From Pleurodeles waltl (taxonomy: Eukaryota; Chordata; Amphibia; Caudata; Salamandridae): a stretch of DNA of 64,000 bases. The position numbers and the translations under genes are program-made. Shown here piece by piece: positions 43,518 to 56,745 of this stretch. Below the pieces are notes generated by a model that did not search any database, was not told where the DNA came from, and worked only from the letters and a program-made list of their open reading frames with translations. The stretch is taken from positions 350,680,339 through 350,744,338 of the forward strand of contig NC_090451.1 in the NCBI RefSeq assembly GCF_031143425.1. Reading direction: 5' to 3'. Position 1 is the stretch's first letter, and the number at the start of each line of letters is the position of its first letter.

Positions 43518-43529
43518 GGTGGGGAGGGT
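43518..43529 (+). promoter_or_regulatory. Polypurine tract of old gypsy
   Basis: GGTGGGGAGGGT lies directly before the TGTAATG LTR start, the position used to prime plus-strand synthesis. Confidence 0.7.
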
Positions 43530-45430
43530 TGTAATGTTGTGGACTCATAGCTGCTAAGGTTTAAGCATGCAAACGAGTGACATTTCCATGTTTACACTGT
43601 GCTTATGAGTCACATGTGACATTTTGAGGGACATTTTAACTAGAGCCGTTAAGAAGAAAACATGTAAGGGACAAAGCAGCAAATCGGCCATGTATTGCAG
43701 TACCATGATTAGATCACCATCTGCAACATAGGGCTGTTTCAGATTTCTAAAGTTGTTGTGCATCAGGACCAAAAGTGCTGTGACTCTTCTACTTTTTAAT
43801 AACATTAACGAATCTGTTTAGTGTATTGTAACAAGTCGTCTTCCTCACCACCATTAACATCCTGAGAAACTTCTTACCACACTCTGGGAGTAGCTTTTCA
43901 AATGTGTCTGCTGCAGCCAGCTGACATTATCTACGCACTTATCAGGCGGACGTCGATTGTTTCCCACTATGAGTGGCAGGCTAGTTCTGCAGCCCCACTT
44001 TATTCTCTTGTTCTTCTGCTGCCCCAAGTTATTCTCTCGTTCTTCTGGGGGAGTCAAGAGTCTGTTGCTCTCATGCAGAGCTGAGGAACCAACTGGCCGA
44101 CTGCGTCAAGCTGGAAAAAGACAGTGTGGTCCCCCATAGCCCCACAGCAAACACCTAAACAAGAGAAGTGGACTTCTCACCCTGGGGGCTGGCAGGCAGT
44201 ACCCCGTCACCAATGTCTCTAGCACAAGACACCTGGAGGGCTGTGGAGAAAGAGCACGGCCTGCCAGCAGGACCCGAGGACACCGGCAAAGAGGCCTGGC
44301 TGCCCAGGTGCAGGACACCCCGAAAAAACATATGACAATTAGCCAGAATTCTGAGGCTGGGGCGTGATTGGCGACACGGCAAGAAAGATAACAAAGCTGA
44401 CGCAGCTGCCTCTGTGTTTTCTAACCTGTTGGGCAGTGCTTAATTTGTGCTTGTTGTTTCCGGTGCTGACCACCGGCACTTATTTTTGAGGGCCGGGGCT
44501 TATTCTTCAGCCTCAAGCATTTGCTGTTGTGCCTCAAGCATTTGCTACGAGCAAAAGACACGTATGGGAAAAACGGAGGAAGGGAAAAACGAAAAAGCGT
44601 CACAAAGGTAGAAAGTAGAAAGCTGCAAGAGTGAGCTGAAGGGGCAGGGAGTGGCTTTAAATGCATTGAAGAGGCCCGAGGTAGCTTCAAGATTTCGCCT
44701 TCCGTGTTCACACATTTAATTGCAGCAGCCGCGTGTTTAAGAGGAGCGCTTTGGGCACCCGCACCTCTTTATTTACAAATTAAACACTGCTGTTGGGCCA
44801 TTCATTCTCCTTCATTGGCGGTCCCAGGGGTGGTGCAGGCTGTCGCCGGAAAACAAGGCAAGGCGTCACCTGGTTCCGCGTGTGCCACAGCCAGTCCGGC
44901 ACGGCTGTTAGTTTCTTTTTGTTTCCATTTCCACACGATATTGCAGAGAGCAAAGGCCATGTGGTCCAGCTACACTCTCACAGGCCAGACTCCGGCTTGG
45001 GCATGTAGCGCACCGTGACTTAAACACATCGTTTTATTGTTTATTTGGGCTGTTTAGGTAATAAAACAAATAATGTAGTCATTCAGAAGAGCAAGCCAAT
45101 TTTAACTCACTGCTTGGAAGGCCAGGGTTATTAATTATGTAGTTCAGCTATAGTGTTCCTCGTTGCGGGTAGTCCCAGGGGCATCATAAATGCGTGACTA
45201 ATGCATTTTAATGCGGTGATGCAGACACCAGCACTAAAATGTGTTAGTCTAACCCCTGACGCGTTGTCCTTGGCAGGGCTGTGGGTTTATTCCCAACAAC
45301 GGACTCCTCCACTGCTGCTGGGCTGTCTGTATCTATGATCCCTTAAGTCTGCATCTAAGTTAGTTTCATCAGGACTTAAGGTTCCTTAGTAAATAAAAGG
45401 CTCGTCCAGTCGAACTGCAAAACATTAGGC
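43530..45430 (+). repeat. 3' LTR of old gypsy, split by a 1.7-kb insert
   Basis: The first 13 bp (TGTAATGTTGTGG) match the 5' LTR. Matching then resumes at 45280 (TGTGGGTTTATTCCCAACAA) and runs to about 45420. TGTGG at 43538-43542 and 45280-45284 could be a 5-bp target duplication of the insert 43543-45279. The insert is mostly unrecognised apart from the hAT-like MITE at 44434. Alternatively, two different LTR copies are juxtaposed. Confidence 0.55.
44434..44789. mobile_element. hAT-like MITE with 8-bp target duplication
   Basis: 356 bp with inverted ends CAGTGCTTAATTTGT and (complement) CAGTGTTTAATTTGT, flanked by CTGTTGGG at 44426-44433 and 44790-44797. A perfect 8-bp duplication and CAGTG ends are hAT hallmarks. 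No transposase ORF, so non-autonomous. Confidence 0.9.
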
Positions 45431-46089
45431 ACTATTTTAGCCCTTGTGACACCCTAGTGGAATACCCTGGTAGTCGGCCTATGTTTACTAGCAAGTAAAT
45501 TCTGCACTTTGTGTAATCCTTCCGTCCATTTTCGGTAGCTTTCCTAACCATTACTACATGTATTTGACTCATGTCATAGCTGTCAGTCTAGCAGGTCATG
45601 GCAACAGACATACTTCAACTCCTATGAATTCTTGTTGGGATGAGGTGTCGTTATCACACATGCATGTGGGATGTCATAAACTGACAACACTCCTCTAAAA
45701 GAACTGTAACTCGTGCCGGAAAGTAACTTTAGGCCACGAGTTATAGTTTCTTTACATAAGCATAACTATAAGTATCACTATAACTGATGAATTTCTGTGG
45801 TCTTTTGTGGATAAAACATTAACTTAACTATAAAGTTTTCTCAGTGATTTTTAGTGATTTCATATATGTATATACATATATCTATATATATATAACTCAT
45901 CTAAATAGTATTTGACCTGTAACTGGTCATTTACTATAATCTTTGCTTCAAGTCAAATCTCTCCTAACATGGTATTCCGATGTTGTTCCACATTTTAAAC
46001 CACTCCAATTTGTACATCCAGGTGGCTTCAATCCCACCTAATGTTGCATCCTGTGTGTCATCCATCCTCTACATCCCATTTGGAGAGAG
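45431..46089. other. Unassigned DNA with a small inverted repeat and TA-rich run
   Basis: GAACTGTAACTCGTG (45701) and CACGAGTTATAGTTTC (45735) form a short inverted repeat of about 50 bp. A TA-rich microsatellite lies at about 45861-45895. No gene. Confidence 0.5.
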
Positions 46090-46321
46090 ATCGAGAGAGA
46101 GAAAGAGACAAAGATACTGTTCTCTCCCAGTATGAGTCAGTCTACTTGTATTGCCCTATCCCCCAGGGAAGCAAAGTCCTACTCATTTACTACCAGCAGT
46201 TGGGATGCAGCCTAGTACCTTTTAATGTTGAGTAGTGTGATGCCTCACTTTTATGGGCTCCACTGTCAAATCGACAGTGCAATCTTAGGCATACCATTGT
46301 TCCAGATTAGGTGAGCTAACT
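46090..46321 (-). pseudogene. L1 ORF2 remnant, downstream piece
   Basis: Minus-strand reading gives LIWNNGMPKIALSI then GITLLNIKRYY with stops and frameshifts, matching the post-RT region of L1 ORF2. It is the continuation of the piece at 61872-62135; the hAT-like element separates them. A GA-rich simple repeat lies at its left edge (46084-46112). Confidence 0.55.
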
Positions 46322-46699
46322 CTGTGGTTTGTACCCTTGGTGCTTAACGTTTTTACTTCTGTGGACCCCTGCTTAATCATTACTGGAACCCAGGAACCAC
46401 ACTAAATCATTAATGGGACCACAAGCTATTACTGGAAGTATGAGGCCCCGACCTAAGTATTTGCAGTGTATAAATCCACAAAACAATACACAAAAAATAT
46501 GGAAAGAAGCATTAATCAAACAAATATACAAATGATGAAATACTTTATTTAATTCACAAATATAAAAAAACACAATTTTAGTTTTAATGGAAAGGTTGTA
46601 GCTTTTCTAAATTCAATTGAGGATACCCATCACCTCTACTATATTCTGTTAATGTACTTGCTCTGCTCCCACAAATCAATCTGAGGATATTAGCTTAAT

Positions 46700-46910
46700 T
46701 TTTAGTCTCTATTATCAAATTCTATGTCAGGACAGGAGGCGAGGATTATGCTTATCTTTCTCCAAATTGTTTCTCCAATAGCTATAGTTTTTTTTAACAA
46801 TAATAAGCTATATTTTCCAAAAAGCCTTAGGAAAAACAAAGAACAATAGTTTACCCAATCAAAAAGAACATAGTCCATAAAGTCCTCCTTCAGTGTTTAT
46901 GCCCCTTCTT
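46700..46910 (+). repeat. DIRS left inverted terminal repeat
   Basis: Complementary to 61410-61618 with about 80% visual match. GAGGCGAGGATTAT (46737) also recurs at 57726 in the internal complementary region. This is the template arrangement used by DIRS elements to rebuild ends through a circular intermediate. Confidence 0.8.
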
Positions 46911-47530
46911 TCTTCACTGCTCCAGCAGCCATTAGGATAAGTGCTCCTGTATCGCTTGGAAGGACAGGAAATTGTTTTGCTTAAATTGTTGCACAAAGGT
47001 TTTTGTTATGTTTGAGTGAATTTTTTGTTTGTGTGTGTGACTGCGGAAATGCTTTGGCTTTTTTTGGGGGGGGGTCTGTTTGTGTTTATTTTGATTTGGT
47101 GCAAATTCAGGATACAGTGGTCCCCCGACTGTATGAGAACACTCCAGCTCTTCTAGATGAGCTTATGAGCTCACAAGCGACGTGCAGTTTCTTTTAACGC
47201 CATATTACACAGCATGGCTGTTTCCACACCCAAAGAAGAAAGGAGCAGCACGACAAGCATAGTAAAGTTTTCTCTCCCCTGATGCCCCTCTGAATTCTGA
47301 TGTCCTTCCTGGGTCCGTAACTGAAGTCACTTCCTATGTTTTTTTTCCATTCTCTGCGAGGGGTATGTAAAATTGGGTGATTAGGACATTGACTGGGGTT
47401 GCTGCCATAAGAAGTAATAGGATGCTCAATTGTGGTCCTAGGGTTTGCCCATAAGGGTTCAGCCTACATATATATAAATAACACTGGTCTCCCACCGCTA
47501 AAAATAATAGAAAATAATAATACATTTCAG
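46911..47530. other. DIRS 5' region; no clear gene
   Basis: Between the inverted repeat and the readable gag. A short PKKKGAARQA-like reading near 47230 may be the gag start. The rest is unassigned. Confidence 0.4.
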
Positions 47531-48803
47531 TGCCGATCTCCCAAGAGGCCAAGAGGGATGATGATGGCCTACAAAATATTCCTTGGGATAATGATTTAAT
47601 TGAGGCTGTTAATGTCTCTATTTATAAGGCGCTGGCTGATGTAATGGATCCTTTCTAGAAAAAAAAAGAGCCATATTGAAGCTGAAATGCTGAGAGCCAA
47701 TATTCCAAAGGGATACTCTTCCAGAGTCATCTATGAACCCTCCACCTCTGATCTGGAAGCCTTGGCTAAGTTATAACGGAATCTGCAGTCACAGATTGGG
47801 TCTTTAACTGAGCAATATTTAGCTTCTTCTTCTCATGAGAATTCATGCGAGTTGGATACTTTAGGAAATGCCTTTTTGTCCAATCCAGACCTTCTTGATG
47901 GGGATGATTTCCCTGTAGATTCAGAGGAGGACTCTAAGCACGAAAGGCCTTGGCGTCATTCCCATGTTAATCTAGTTACAGATGGTAATCAGGATAATAA
48001 TACACAAAACCCTTCTTCTGACATGTTAGATCTGGATGACAACCTTCATGCTTGTTCCTCTGAATGGCTCCCAGGAGAAAAAGTAGCACCATACGTTGGA
48101 AGTTGCTTACAGAAACGGTTAAAAAAGGAAGTATGCAATCCTCTCAGGGCTGAGTGTCCTCACCCTTTGGATGGAAAGGTGGCTCTCACAACAGAAATCG
48201 ATGTATGGATGGCCACCTTTCTGGCTAAATACATTGGTGGCACGAAGAAGGGTTATTGATTGTTCTTGGTATTCTTGTCAAGATTGGCTAATTGACATCA
48301 CAGGCCCACTGACTAATATTCTAGATATGGCTGAGGAAGCCAAGGAAACAGAATCCCTGGTTCCTTCGGACATTCTTTGCGGCTGGGCACAAAGGGTGAT
48401 AATTATTTTAGGCAGCACAAATTGTGCCCTTTCTGCTGAACTTTAACGATTCCTTCATTTTAAATTGGACTTAAAGTTAGGGGATCTCTCTAGTTCTGAG
48501 GCTGGTCCGATGACCCATGGAGGCCTTTTTAGGGGTCCATTTTTTAAGGAATTTGTCACATTTGTGACCACTTTCAATTCTTTTGATAAAGTTCAAGCCT
48601 CAATAAAGAGAATTTTTGCTCTGAAATTTTTGCAGGGTTCAGTCATGGTAGGGGGGACTTGGTCAGCCGTTTTTCCCACAAAGCCCCTTCCAGAGGTCAA
48701 AGAGCTATGCGTAGACAGTGGCTGGATGCAACAAGATTTGGTGGATTTTATCCAGCCAGAGATTTTCAAAGACACAGTGGTAATTTCTGAAGAGGTTCTT
48801 TAG
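47531..48803 (+). pseudogene. DIRS gag-like ORF, frameshifted
   Basis: Structural protein of a DIRS element (inferred from position before RT). Three readable pieces (47531-47660, 47852-48259, 48171-48803) are separated by frameshifts and a stop at about 48444. Readable blocks include DVWMATFLAKYIGG and DITGPLTNILDMAEEAKE. The lack of zinc knuckles is normal for DIRS gag. Confidence 0.65.
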
Positions 48804-48829
48804 CATCAACTAACTCAGCTGAGTGTCAC

Positions 48830-50430
48830 CCCTTCTTCCCAAATAAAAATAGCAGGCAGGTTGGCACAATTTGTTCACAATTGGAGGCTTTTAACCTCAG
48901 ATGCATGGGTCCTTTAGACAGTGCAAGGTTTTCAAATCAAGTTTTTGGAGCCCCTGTTCAAAGTTTTAGATCACAGCCAATAATTTTTTCACAGAAAGAT
49001 AAGACTCTGATTCAAGAGGAGATCAATGCTCTTGTTGCAAAAGATGCAATCATTTCTACCGCTCTGCATCCCAGAGGTTTTTTAAGCAACATATTTTTGG
49101 TAGAAAAAGGGGATGGAGGTTGCAGACAGGTGAACAACTTGCAACAGTTCAACAACTGGATCGTTTATCAACACAATGGAAGGTATTCAACTCCTTCAAG
49201 ATCTTATACGACAAGGCGATTGAATGGTTTATCTGCATCTCAACGACGCTTACCTTTCCATTCCTATATTTCCTCCTTATCTCAGATTTCTGCAATTTAT
49301 CTGGGATTCCAATGTGTACAAGTTCAAAACTCTACCTTATGGTCTTTCTTCAACACCATGGTGCTTCATCAAGGTGCTTCGTCTGGCAATAGAATATTTT
49401 TCCACTTGTCTTTCTAGATGAAATCCTCCTTCTGGATCACTGTCCTGGCAGTTTACTGGAACATCTTCAAAGGGCTGTTTCCCTTCTGGAATGTTTAAGT
49501 TTCATTTTTAATTAAAATAAATCTTATTTGTTTCCAGCAAGGAAAATCATCTTCCTAGGGTTTGTTTTCGGTTCCAGCCCAGATATCATTATCACATCAG
49601 AGGCAAGCAAGAAGGGCTGGAGAGCTCAGTGTGGAGACTTTACCACAGGAGGAAGATGGCATTCTTGGAGAGAAGTTTATATGTAAATTGCTTGGTGCTC
49701 TTAACGGGCTCTCTTGCTATACGGTCTTGGACAAGAGACAGGATTCATTAAAAAGTACTTCCGAAAATGGACAGTGTTGCAGCAGATCATTATATCAATC
49801 ATCTAGATGGAACAATGTCCAAAACTTTAGCGGATCTGGCCAGGAATGTCTGCGAATTTTCTCTGCAGAAAAATATTTTGGTTATGGCAGAATATCTCCC
49901 GGGGAATCAAACATGGTTGCTCTTTGGCAGTCCTGTCATTTTCAAGATTCAAGTGCGTGGAAACACCATCCGAAGATCTTCAACCAAATTACAAGGATCT
50001 GAGGTCTGGTCACGATAGATCTTTTTGCTTCCAAATTAAACCATCAACTTCGCAGATTTTACAGCTGGAGGCCGGATCCGGTCACAATTGCAATTGATGC
50101 ATTTCTACAGGATTGGTACAAGGAACAGAGCTATGCTTTTTTCCCGTTTTCAATGCTAATGTGTCTATCAGCACAGGCAAGAAGATAAAATGCAGATCTA
50201 TTTGTGGTGACTCCCATTTTGATGATTTCATGTATGGTATCCAGTTCTGATGGAACTTTTCTGGGATTCTCCAATCCCTTTACCCCTTCTACCAGATTTT
50301 CTTCAAGATCTCTTGGGAATGCCTCATCACCTTGTGATAGAGGGCATGTTATGGTTGATGGCTTGGAGGATCACAGGGAAAGATGGAAAGTCCATGGCCT
50401 TTTGAGACAGGCTCAGTCAGTCCTTTCAGT
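48830..50430 (+). pseudogene. DIRS reverse transcriptase / RNase H, decayed
   Basis: RT motif A reads YLHLNDAYLSIPI (about 49228), followed by YKFKTLPYGLSSTPWCF. The catalytic block is FLDEILLLDH (about 49415), where DIRS has YLDD, so an active-site Asp is lost. The RNase H start reads IIITSEASKKGW (about 49590), another Asp to Glu change, then LAIRSWTRDR and DSVAADHYINHL. Later pieces (FDWDSP-, MPHHLVIEG-like) reach about 50400. The many stops show an old copy. Confidence 0.8.
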
Positions 50431-50436
50431 TCCCAA

Positions 50437-51655
50437 ACTGTGCGCCATGGCACCCCGGTGCGCCACCAAAATCAGCCAGGGACACCACGGTCACTGCAAA
50501 ACTATCAATACTCCACTTTATTGTTGGTAGTGAAGCTCTTCAGATCGTTTCAACAAACTGCAGTTCTTATAATAGACACTAGATGCCAGTGTGAGCACAT
50601 ACCGCTAGACTTGGAAACATCATCTATAGTTACATCCTTGTGATTGCTGAAGGACGCTTTAGTTTTACTTATCCATGTTCCCCCTTTTGTAAGCCACCTC
50701 ATTCAGACTACAAGCGCAGTTTTTCAGAATGGTACTCCTGTCCTACATGCTCAAGGTTTCTCAATTTTGTTTTCACTGTTGCCCTCTCTCAGCTTTGCAG
50801 GAATACTGCTGATATTTTACATACATCAGGACTCTCTTTTGAAGTAGTGAAACTTATGCTAGTGTAAAGATGTTTATCTACATTCAGTCCTGTGTTTGCT
50901 ACAGTTTTCTCAGGCTTTCCCCCAAGAATGACTCTGCTGTTAGTAGGAGTGCGAACACTGCTGCCACCTGCGATTGAGAGCTTTTAAGACCCTAGTCAAC
51001 ATTACTTTCTCAGTCCTGTCTCAAGTCCTGCCTGCTGTGTTAGAGGAACCATTGCTGGCCACTGTCAGGCGGTATGATCATAGATGCCAAATGCTGAGCT
51101 AGGACCTTTATACAATACATGGGAACTACCAGGCAGCATAACAGCAGAGGTGCAGACCAGTCTGTTCCACAAAGCAGTCCAAACTTGGGCTTCTGTTCAC
51201 TTTCAGCAGTGCCTCCCCTGGTGTCTGCAGACACATTTGTGATTACCGGACCCCACCTCTGACTAGAGGCCCCTAAACCATGTTAGTGTCTTCAGAAGCA
51301 CGCCCATCACATCTACCCTCCTTCCCCAACTGCGTTCGCTCCGCTGGTTGCAGGCATCAGGGGTTATTGGTCGCCAAGACTGTAAACGGCATGTACCTCA
51401 AAGGAGATGTTTCTGTACTTCTCTGGCATCCTCATTCAGTATGTCAGTTTTCTTGTTGATGGCAAGATGTGTTCCTCAGTTGTGCCACCGAACTCACTAA
51501 AGACCAGCCAAATTTACTGGTGACAACCTGGCATTCCTTCTCACTGTCTGACCTAAATAAATGCAAAACAGTACACTGCTGCAAACAATGCATACCAGCC
51601 ACAGTGAAAGTGGACAAACCTACTCCCGGAGGTCTCTATTGTTTGTTACATCAGT
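50437..51655 (-). repeat. Possible antisense LTR (solo or fragment) inserted in DIRS
   Basis: The DIRS reading breaks at about 50437. On the minus strand CTATTATAAG (near 50570) precedes AATAAAG (near 50518), then about 80 bp down to GGTGGCGCACCGGGGTGCC, an arrangement like LTR promoter, poly(A) signal and R-U5 end. Start and target duplication were not located. Confidence 0.3.
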
Positions 51656-52944
51656 AATGTGTGTGTATTAACCAAAGTGTATGACAACAACATTATTTTT
51701 GATCCCCAACCTCTTACAATAAACTGGAATCCCAGCATAGACATGTTACTGTAACAAATCATGTGATATAATTTTGACTCCAGAATGTATGTAGTAGGGA
51801 TTTATATGTGTCCTCTTTCAGTATCTTATGGTGCACGGAACAACAATCTGACTGGGTTGTATTTGGTATTTTAATCTATTCTCCTTCCCTTCACTATGAA
51901 CAGATTCTGCATTAGCCGTCATTATATAACATCTCTGCTAGAAGGCAGATGAATGAGCAGATGAATGAGCATTATGTAGTCTCTTGCTGGAACATGATTT
52001 AGTAGATAGACACGATACTGCAGGCACTACAGGTGTAAGTTTCCACCACTTCTGCATGTGATTTGCCTCCACTAGGGTACATTTCAATATTATCATTGTT
52101 GACATTAGCTGAAGCATTAACTTCCAGTTTACAATAATTCAACTAAATTCCAACAAAGTATTGTATTAGTCTAACTCAGGATACAAAAGAAAAACTACAT
52201 TCTTCACTGAGGTTTCATTGAGCCTCTCTGAACAGCTGGACATCCTCGCAACAGCAGATCACAGTATTGTGAACCATGTTTGAACAAGCAGGAGCTAAAA
52301 TACTCGGCCTCAGCGATTGAGGCAGAGAAACTGCTGGAGGCTCCAGTGTTGTGCAGCTCCCAGATAGCTGGGCTCAGGCCAGATGGGAGGCAGGCGACAC
52401 TGGCTATTAGGGTGGGCGGCTCCTGGTGCTAGTGAAATATTGGCGTCACTTTTCCAAATAACAAATAAGGTACATTGAAACAATGTGGCATTTTTTTTAC
52501 GGGTTAACTCTTACCAACCCTTTTCAAGTATGAAAGTACAGAGATTGTGTCTAAACTCATCTCACCCAGAAATAGATAAGCAAAGCTAAATAACTAATCA
52601 AGGTATGTTCCTCTCCGTCATTGCACATGATAAATGTAGGTCACACAAAAATATGGTTGAAATCACTGCCGTTGTGAACAAAGCAAGGCTGTGCAATTTC
52701 CTGTAATCTGTCAATCTCCCTCTCTGAAACAGACATTTAAAGGGGTGGCAGCTTTGGCAACAACATTAGTGGAGGCAGCATAGTGTGTGTCCTGCTCGCC
52801 CCATGTCTCAGCGTGAGCAGTGATCAGCAGGCAGTGCATGAACAAAAACAATCACAAAGCAAATCTCCTAAATGGGAGAGAAGCAAGTATGAGACTTCTT
52901 TGAAGTGATAGTGTGTTTTACTGTTGAGATTTTGCTGCTCCAAA
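51656..52944. other. Unassigned DNA
   Basis: Only short ORFs, with a local AGATGAATGAGC duplication at about 51944-51970. No gene, array or element ends recognised. Confidence 0.4.
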
Positions 52945-53993
52945 TTAATTCATTCCCTGCAAGGCCTTTTCCCCCTCAGGTGCCAGGCCTTTTTTTGGCT
53001 ATTTGAGGCAGTTCTCGCTTAGGCGCTCATAACGTTTTGTCCACATAAGCTACCCAGGCCAAATTTGCATCCTTTTTTTCCAACATGCTAGGGATTCTAG
53101 AGGTACCCAGAATTTGTTGGTTCCCCTGAAGGAGACCAAGAAATTAGCCATAATACAGCAACATTTTTAACAAAAGGGCTGCAGAAGACGGCTTGTGTTT
53201 TTTCCCTGGAAATGGCATAAACAAAGGGTTTGTGGTGCTAAAATCACCATCTTCCCAGATTTCAGGAACAGGCAGGCGTGAATCAGAAAACCCCATTTTT
53301 CAACATAATTTTAGTTTTTTACTGGGACATATCCCATTTTTACTATTTTTGGGGCTTTTAGCCTCCTTCCTGTAAGTGATAGAAATGGGTGTGAAACCAA
53401 TGCTGGATCCCAGAAAGCTAAACATTTTTGAAAAGTAGACAAAATTCTGAATTCACCAAGGGGTCATTTGTGTAGATCTTACAACGTTTTCCTACAGAAA
53501 ATAACAGCTGAAACAAAAAAATATTGAAATTGAGGTAAAAAAAACTGCAATTTTTCTCAACGTTTTACTCTGTAACTTTTTCCCGCAATGTCAGATTTTT
53601 GAAAGCAAAATACTGTTACGTCTGCTGGACTCTTCTGGTTGCTTGTAGGTTCATCAAGAACCCTAGGTACCCAGAGCCAATAAATGAGCTGCACCTTGCA
53701 ATGGGTTTTCATTCTATAAAGGGTATACAGCAATTCATTTGCTGAAATATAAAGAGTGAAAAATAGATATCAAGAAAACTTTTGTATTTCGAAAATGGGC
53801 ACAAGATAAGGTGTTAAGAAGCAGTGGTTATTTGCACATCTCTGAATTCCGGGGTGCCCATATTAGCATGTGAATTACAGGGCATTTCTCAAATAGACAT
53901 CTTTTTTACACACAGTCTTACATTTGGAAGGAAAAAATGTAGAGAAAGACAAGGGGCAATAACACTTGTTTTGTTATTCTGTGTTCCCTCACG

Positions 53994-54990
53994 TCTCCCA
54001 ATAAAAATGGTACCTCACTTGTGTGGGTAGGCACATCGCCCGTGACAGGAAATGCCCCAAAAAACAACGTGGACACATCACATTTTCCCAAAGAAAACAG
54101 AGATGTTTTTTGCAAAGTGCCAAGCTGTGGATTTTGGCCTGTAGCCCAGTCGGCTCCTAGGGAAATCTACCAAACCTGTGGATTTTTAACAACTAGACAC
54201 CTAGCGGAATCCAAGATGGGGTGACTGGTGGGGCACTCACCAGGTTCTGTTACCCAGAATCCTTTACAAACCTCAAAATTTGGCCAAAAACACATACTTT
54301 CGTCACATTTCGGTGACAGAAAGTTCTCGGATTTGAGAGGAGCCACACATTTCCTCCACCCAGCACTCCCACAAGTCTCCCAATAAAAATGGTACCTCAC
54401 TTGTGTGGGTAGGCCTAGCGCCCGTGACAGGAAATGCCCAAAAACAGAATGTAGACACATCTCCTTTTCCCAAAGAAAACAGACCTGTTTTTTGCAAAGT
54501 GCCTAGCTGTGGATTTTGGCTTCTACCTCAGCCTACACCTAGGGAAACCAACCAAACCTGCACATTTTTTTAGAAAACTAGATACCTAGGGGAATCCAAG
54601 ATGGGTTGACTGGTGGGGCTCTCACCAGGTTCTGTTCCCCAGAATCATTTACAAACCTCACAATTTGGCCAAAAAAACACTTTTTCCTCACCTTTCGGTG
54701 ATAGAAAGTTCTGGAATCTGAGAGGAGCCTCAAATTTCCTTCCACTCAGCGTTCCCCCAAGTCTCCAGATAACAATGGTACCTCACTTGTGTGGGTAGGC
54801 CTAGTGCCTGCAAAACAAAGTGCCCCAAAACACTATGTGGACACATCAAAATTATCAAATACTAAACTACCTGTTTTTGTGGTGGGGGGCACCTACGTTT
54901 TTGGTCCTAGGCACAGTAGCATTATAGGTAAAACTACTAAACCCCAACATTTCTGACTAGAAACCCGATGGAATCCAGGGAGGTGTGACC
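53994..54990. repeat. About 385-bp tandem repeat, three diverged units
   Basis: ATGGTACCTCACTTGTGTGG occurs at about 54008, 54390 and 54774. Between them the order of blocks (GACAGGAAATGCCC, CAAAGTGCC, CAGGTTCTGTT, CAAACCTCA) is the same. Confidence 0.85.
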
Positions 54991-56685
54991 TGCATGGATC
55001 CTCCAAAGTTTTCTGACCCAAAATCCTCAGCAAACCTCAAATTTAGCTAAAAAATCAATTTTTTCCCCACATTTCTGTGTGGGATCACCGCAGTTTGAAA
55101 AAAATCATTTTTAGGCTGACCAGTGGGGCAACATTTTTAGTGGTATAGAGGAGATAATGCTGGGTGGTTGGAATTTTGTGGGTTCTGGCAGATTCCGGAA
55201 GGCTCCATCAGAAAAATGTGGAAAAAATGTGGGATTTCCAGCAAAGTTGGAGGTTTGCAGGGCACTGTGGGTAAGAAAATGATGCGGGGTGCATGTGAAG
55301 CACACCATCCTGGACTCACCCAGATGTTTAGTTTTGAGATGTGTCTAGGTCTTGTGGATTTTTCTACATGGCAGCCTACCAAAGTCCAAAAAGTGCAACC
55401 CTCACCATTCCAAGTGGGATGATTTTGAGAGTTAGCCAAGCTCTCATGGCCCAAATGTAAAACCAAAACCCAAAATATTCAAATGTCCTCTTGCTTGCTG
55501 TGGAATAAGATGTTTTAGTGTGCGGGGGAGAGCTAAAAGACTGTTACCCCCTTCAGTTGGGGTGGGGGCAGAACCATGCCCATACTGGTTGGTAGCCACC
55601 ACCACACTATGTTTTTTTTGTAATTCCTTGGCATCTAGTAGGCTTTCTGTCCCACCGGGGTGTGGATCGGGGTTAATTGCCCCATGTGACGACAGAACAA
55701 CTGTGTCCCTATTTATTTGGAGTGGGGGTATGGCCATAACACCACTCTCTTATTTTGAAAAAATAAATCTTCCCTGGTCTCTGGTGGGCTTTCTGCCCCC
55801 CTTGGGGGCAGATGGGCCTTCCAAAAATAGGCCGATCTGTCCCCAAGGGGGCCGATATGGCCAACAGTAATGTGCCCCCATGGAGAGCGACCCTTGCCCA
55901 AAGGGCTGCCCCCCCAAACAAAACACACACACACCAATCCTTGGTGCCTAAGTGGTTTCTGCCCCCAAGGGGAGCAGAAATGGCCTAAAATAAATTGCCT
56001 AAGGGGTCGTTCCCCTTGCGTGAAATTGACGCAAAAAAATAATAAAAATCTTTGGTGTCTAGTGGTTTAAATAGACGGCAGAAATGACATAAATACAATT
56101 TGCCCCCCAGAGGAGCAACACTTGCCTAAGGGGTCGCTCCCCATACATAAAAATATAAAATAAACAAAAACAATATATATATCCCTGGTGTCTAGGGGTT
56201 TCTGCCCCCCGGGCAGATTGGCCTAATTATAGTATGGTGATCTGCCCCCGGGGGGGGCAGAAAAGGCCTAAAAACATTTTGCACCCCTGGGGAGCGCCCC
56301 TTGCCCATGGGGCAGCTCCCCTTATGAGTAACTATAAAAAACAAAAACATTCCCTGGTGTCTAGTGGGCATTTCTGCTGCCCGATCGCATTGGGCAGCAG
56401 AAATGCTTGCAGAGACATGAAAGGAAAGGCCTTTCCTTTCATGCCTCTGTCTGCCCCTTTCTCCCGAGCAGAAGAGAAATGCTGAGCATTTCTCTTCCGC
56501 ATCGTTCTGGAAGCATACTTGCAGTGCGATGGGAGGTGACCTCTGAATTGCATGCTGACGTCATCAGAAGTCACTGGGGGAGTTGAGGGTGGAAGGGGAA
56601 GCGATTCCCCTTCCATCCCTGCCATGGGGTGGTGGGGGTGCGGCCTTCGGGGGGAGCAATAGTGCTTCCCCGAGAGCCAGTACTA

Positions 56686-56745
56686 GGACATAATGGTTAA
56701 GTCCGTGGAGCCTCAGCCACGGACCGTAACCATTACGTCCTTGGT
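56686..56745. repeat. Terminal stem-loop of the long repeat
   Basis: AATGGTTAAGTCCGTGG pairs with CCACGGACCGTAACCATT across AGCCTCAG; about 15 pairs with small bulges. Confidence 0.8.

Larger units (their letters stand above)
6492..45430 (+). mobile_element. Old Ty3/gypsy retrotransposon, broken and split by later insertions
   Basis: Pieces of one gypsy element occur in order on the plus strand: LTR start TGTAATGTTGTGG (6492), gag (about 7100-7830), protease (about 8002-8257), RT/RNase H (9053-10139), integrase zinc region (about 18480-18676), integrase core and tail (42455-43515), a purine tract (43518-43529), and the same 13-bp LTR start at 43530. The gaps are filled by an insert with a hammerhead motif, an antisense L1 and a younger gypsy. 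Stops and frameshifts in every domain show it is long dead. The protein similarity to the young element within it indicates related gypsy lineages. Confidence 0.85.
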
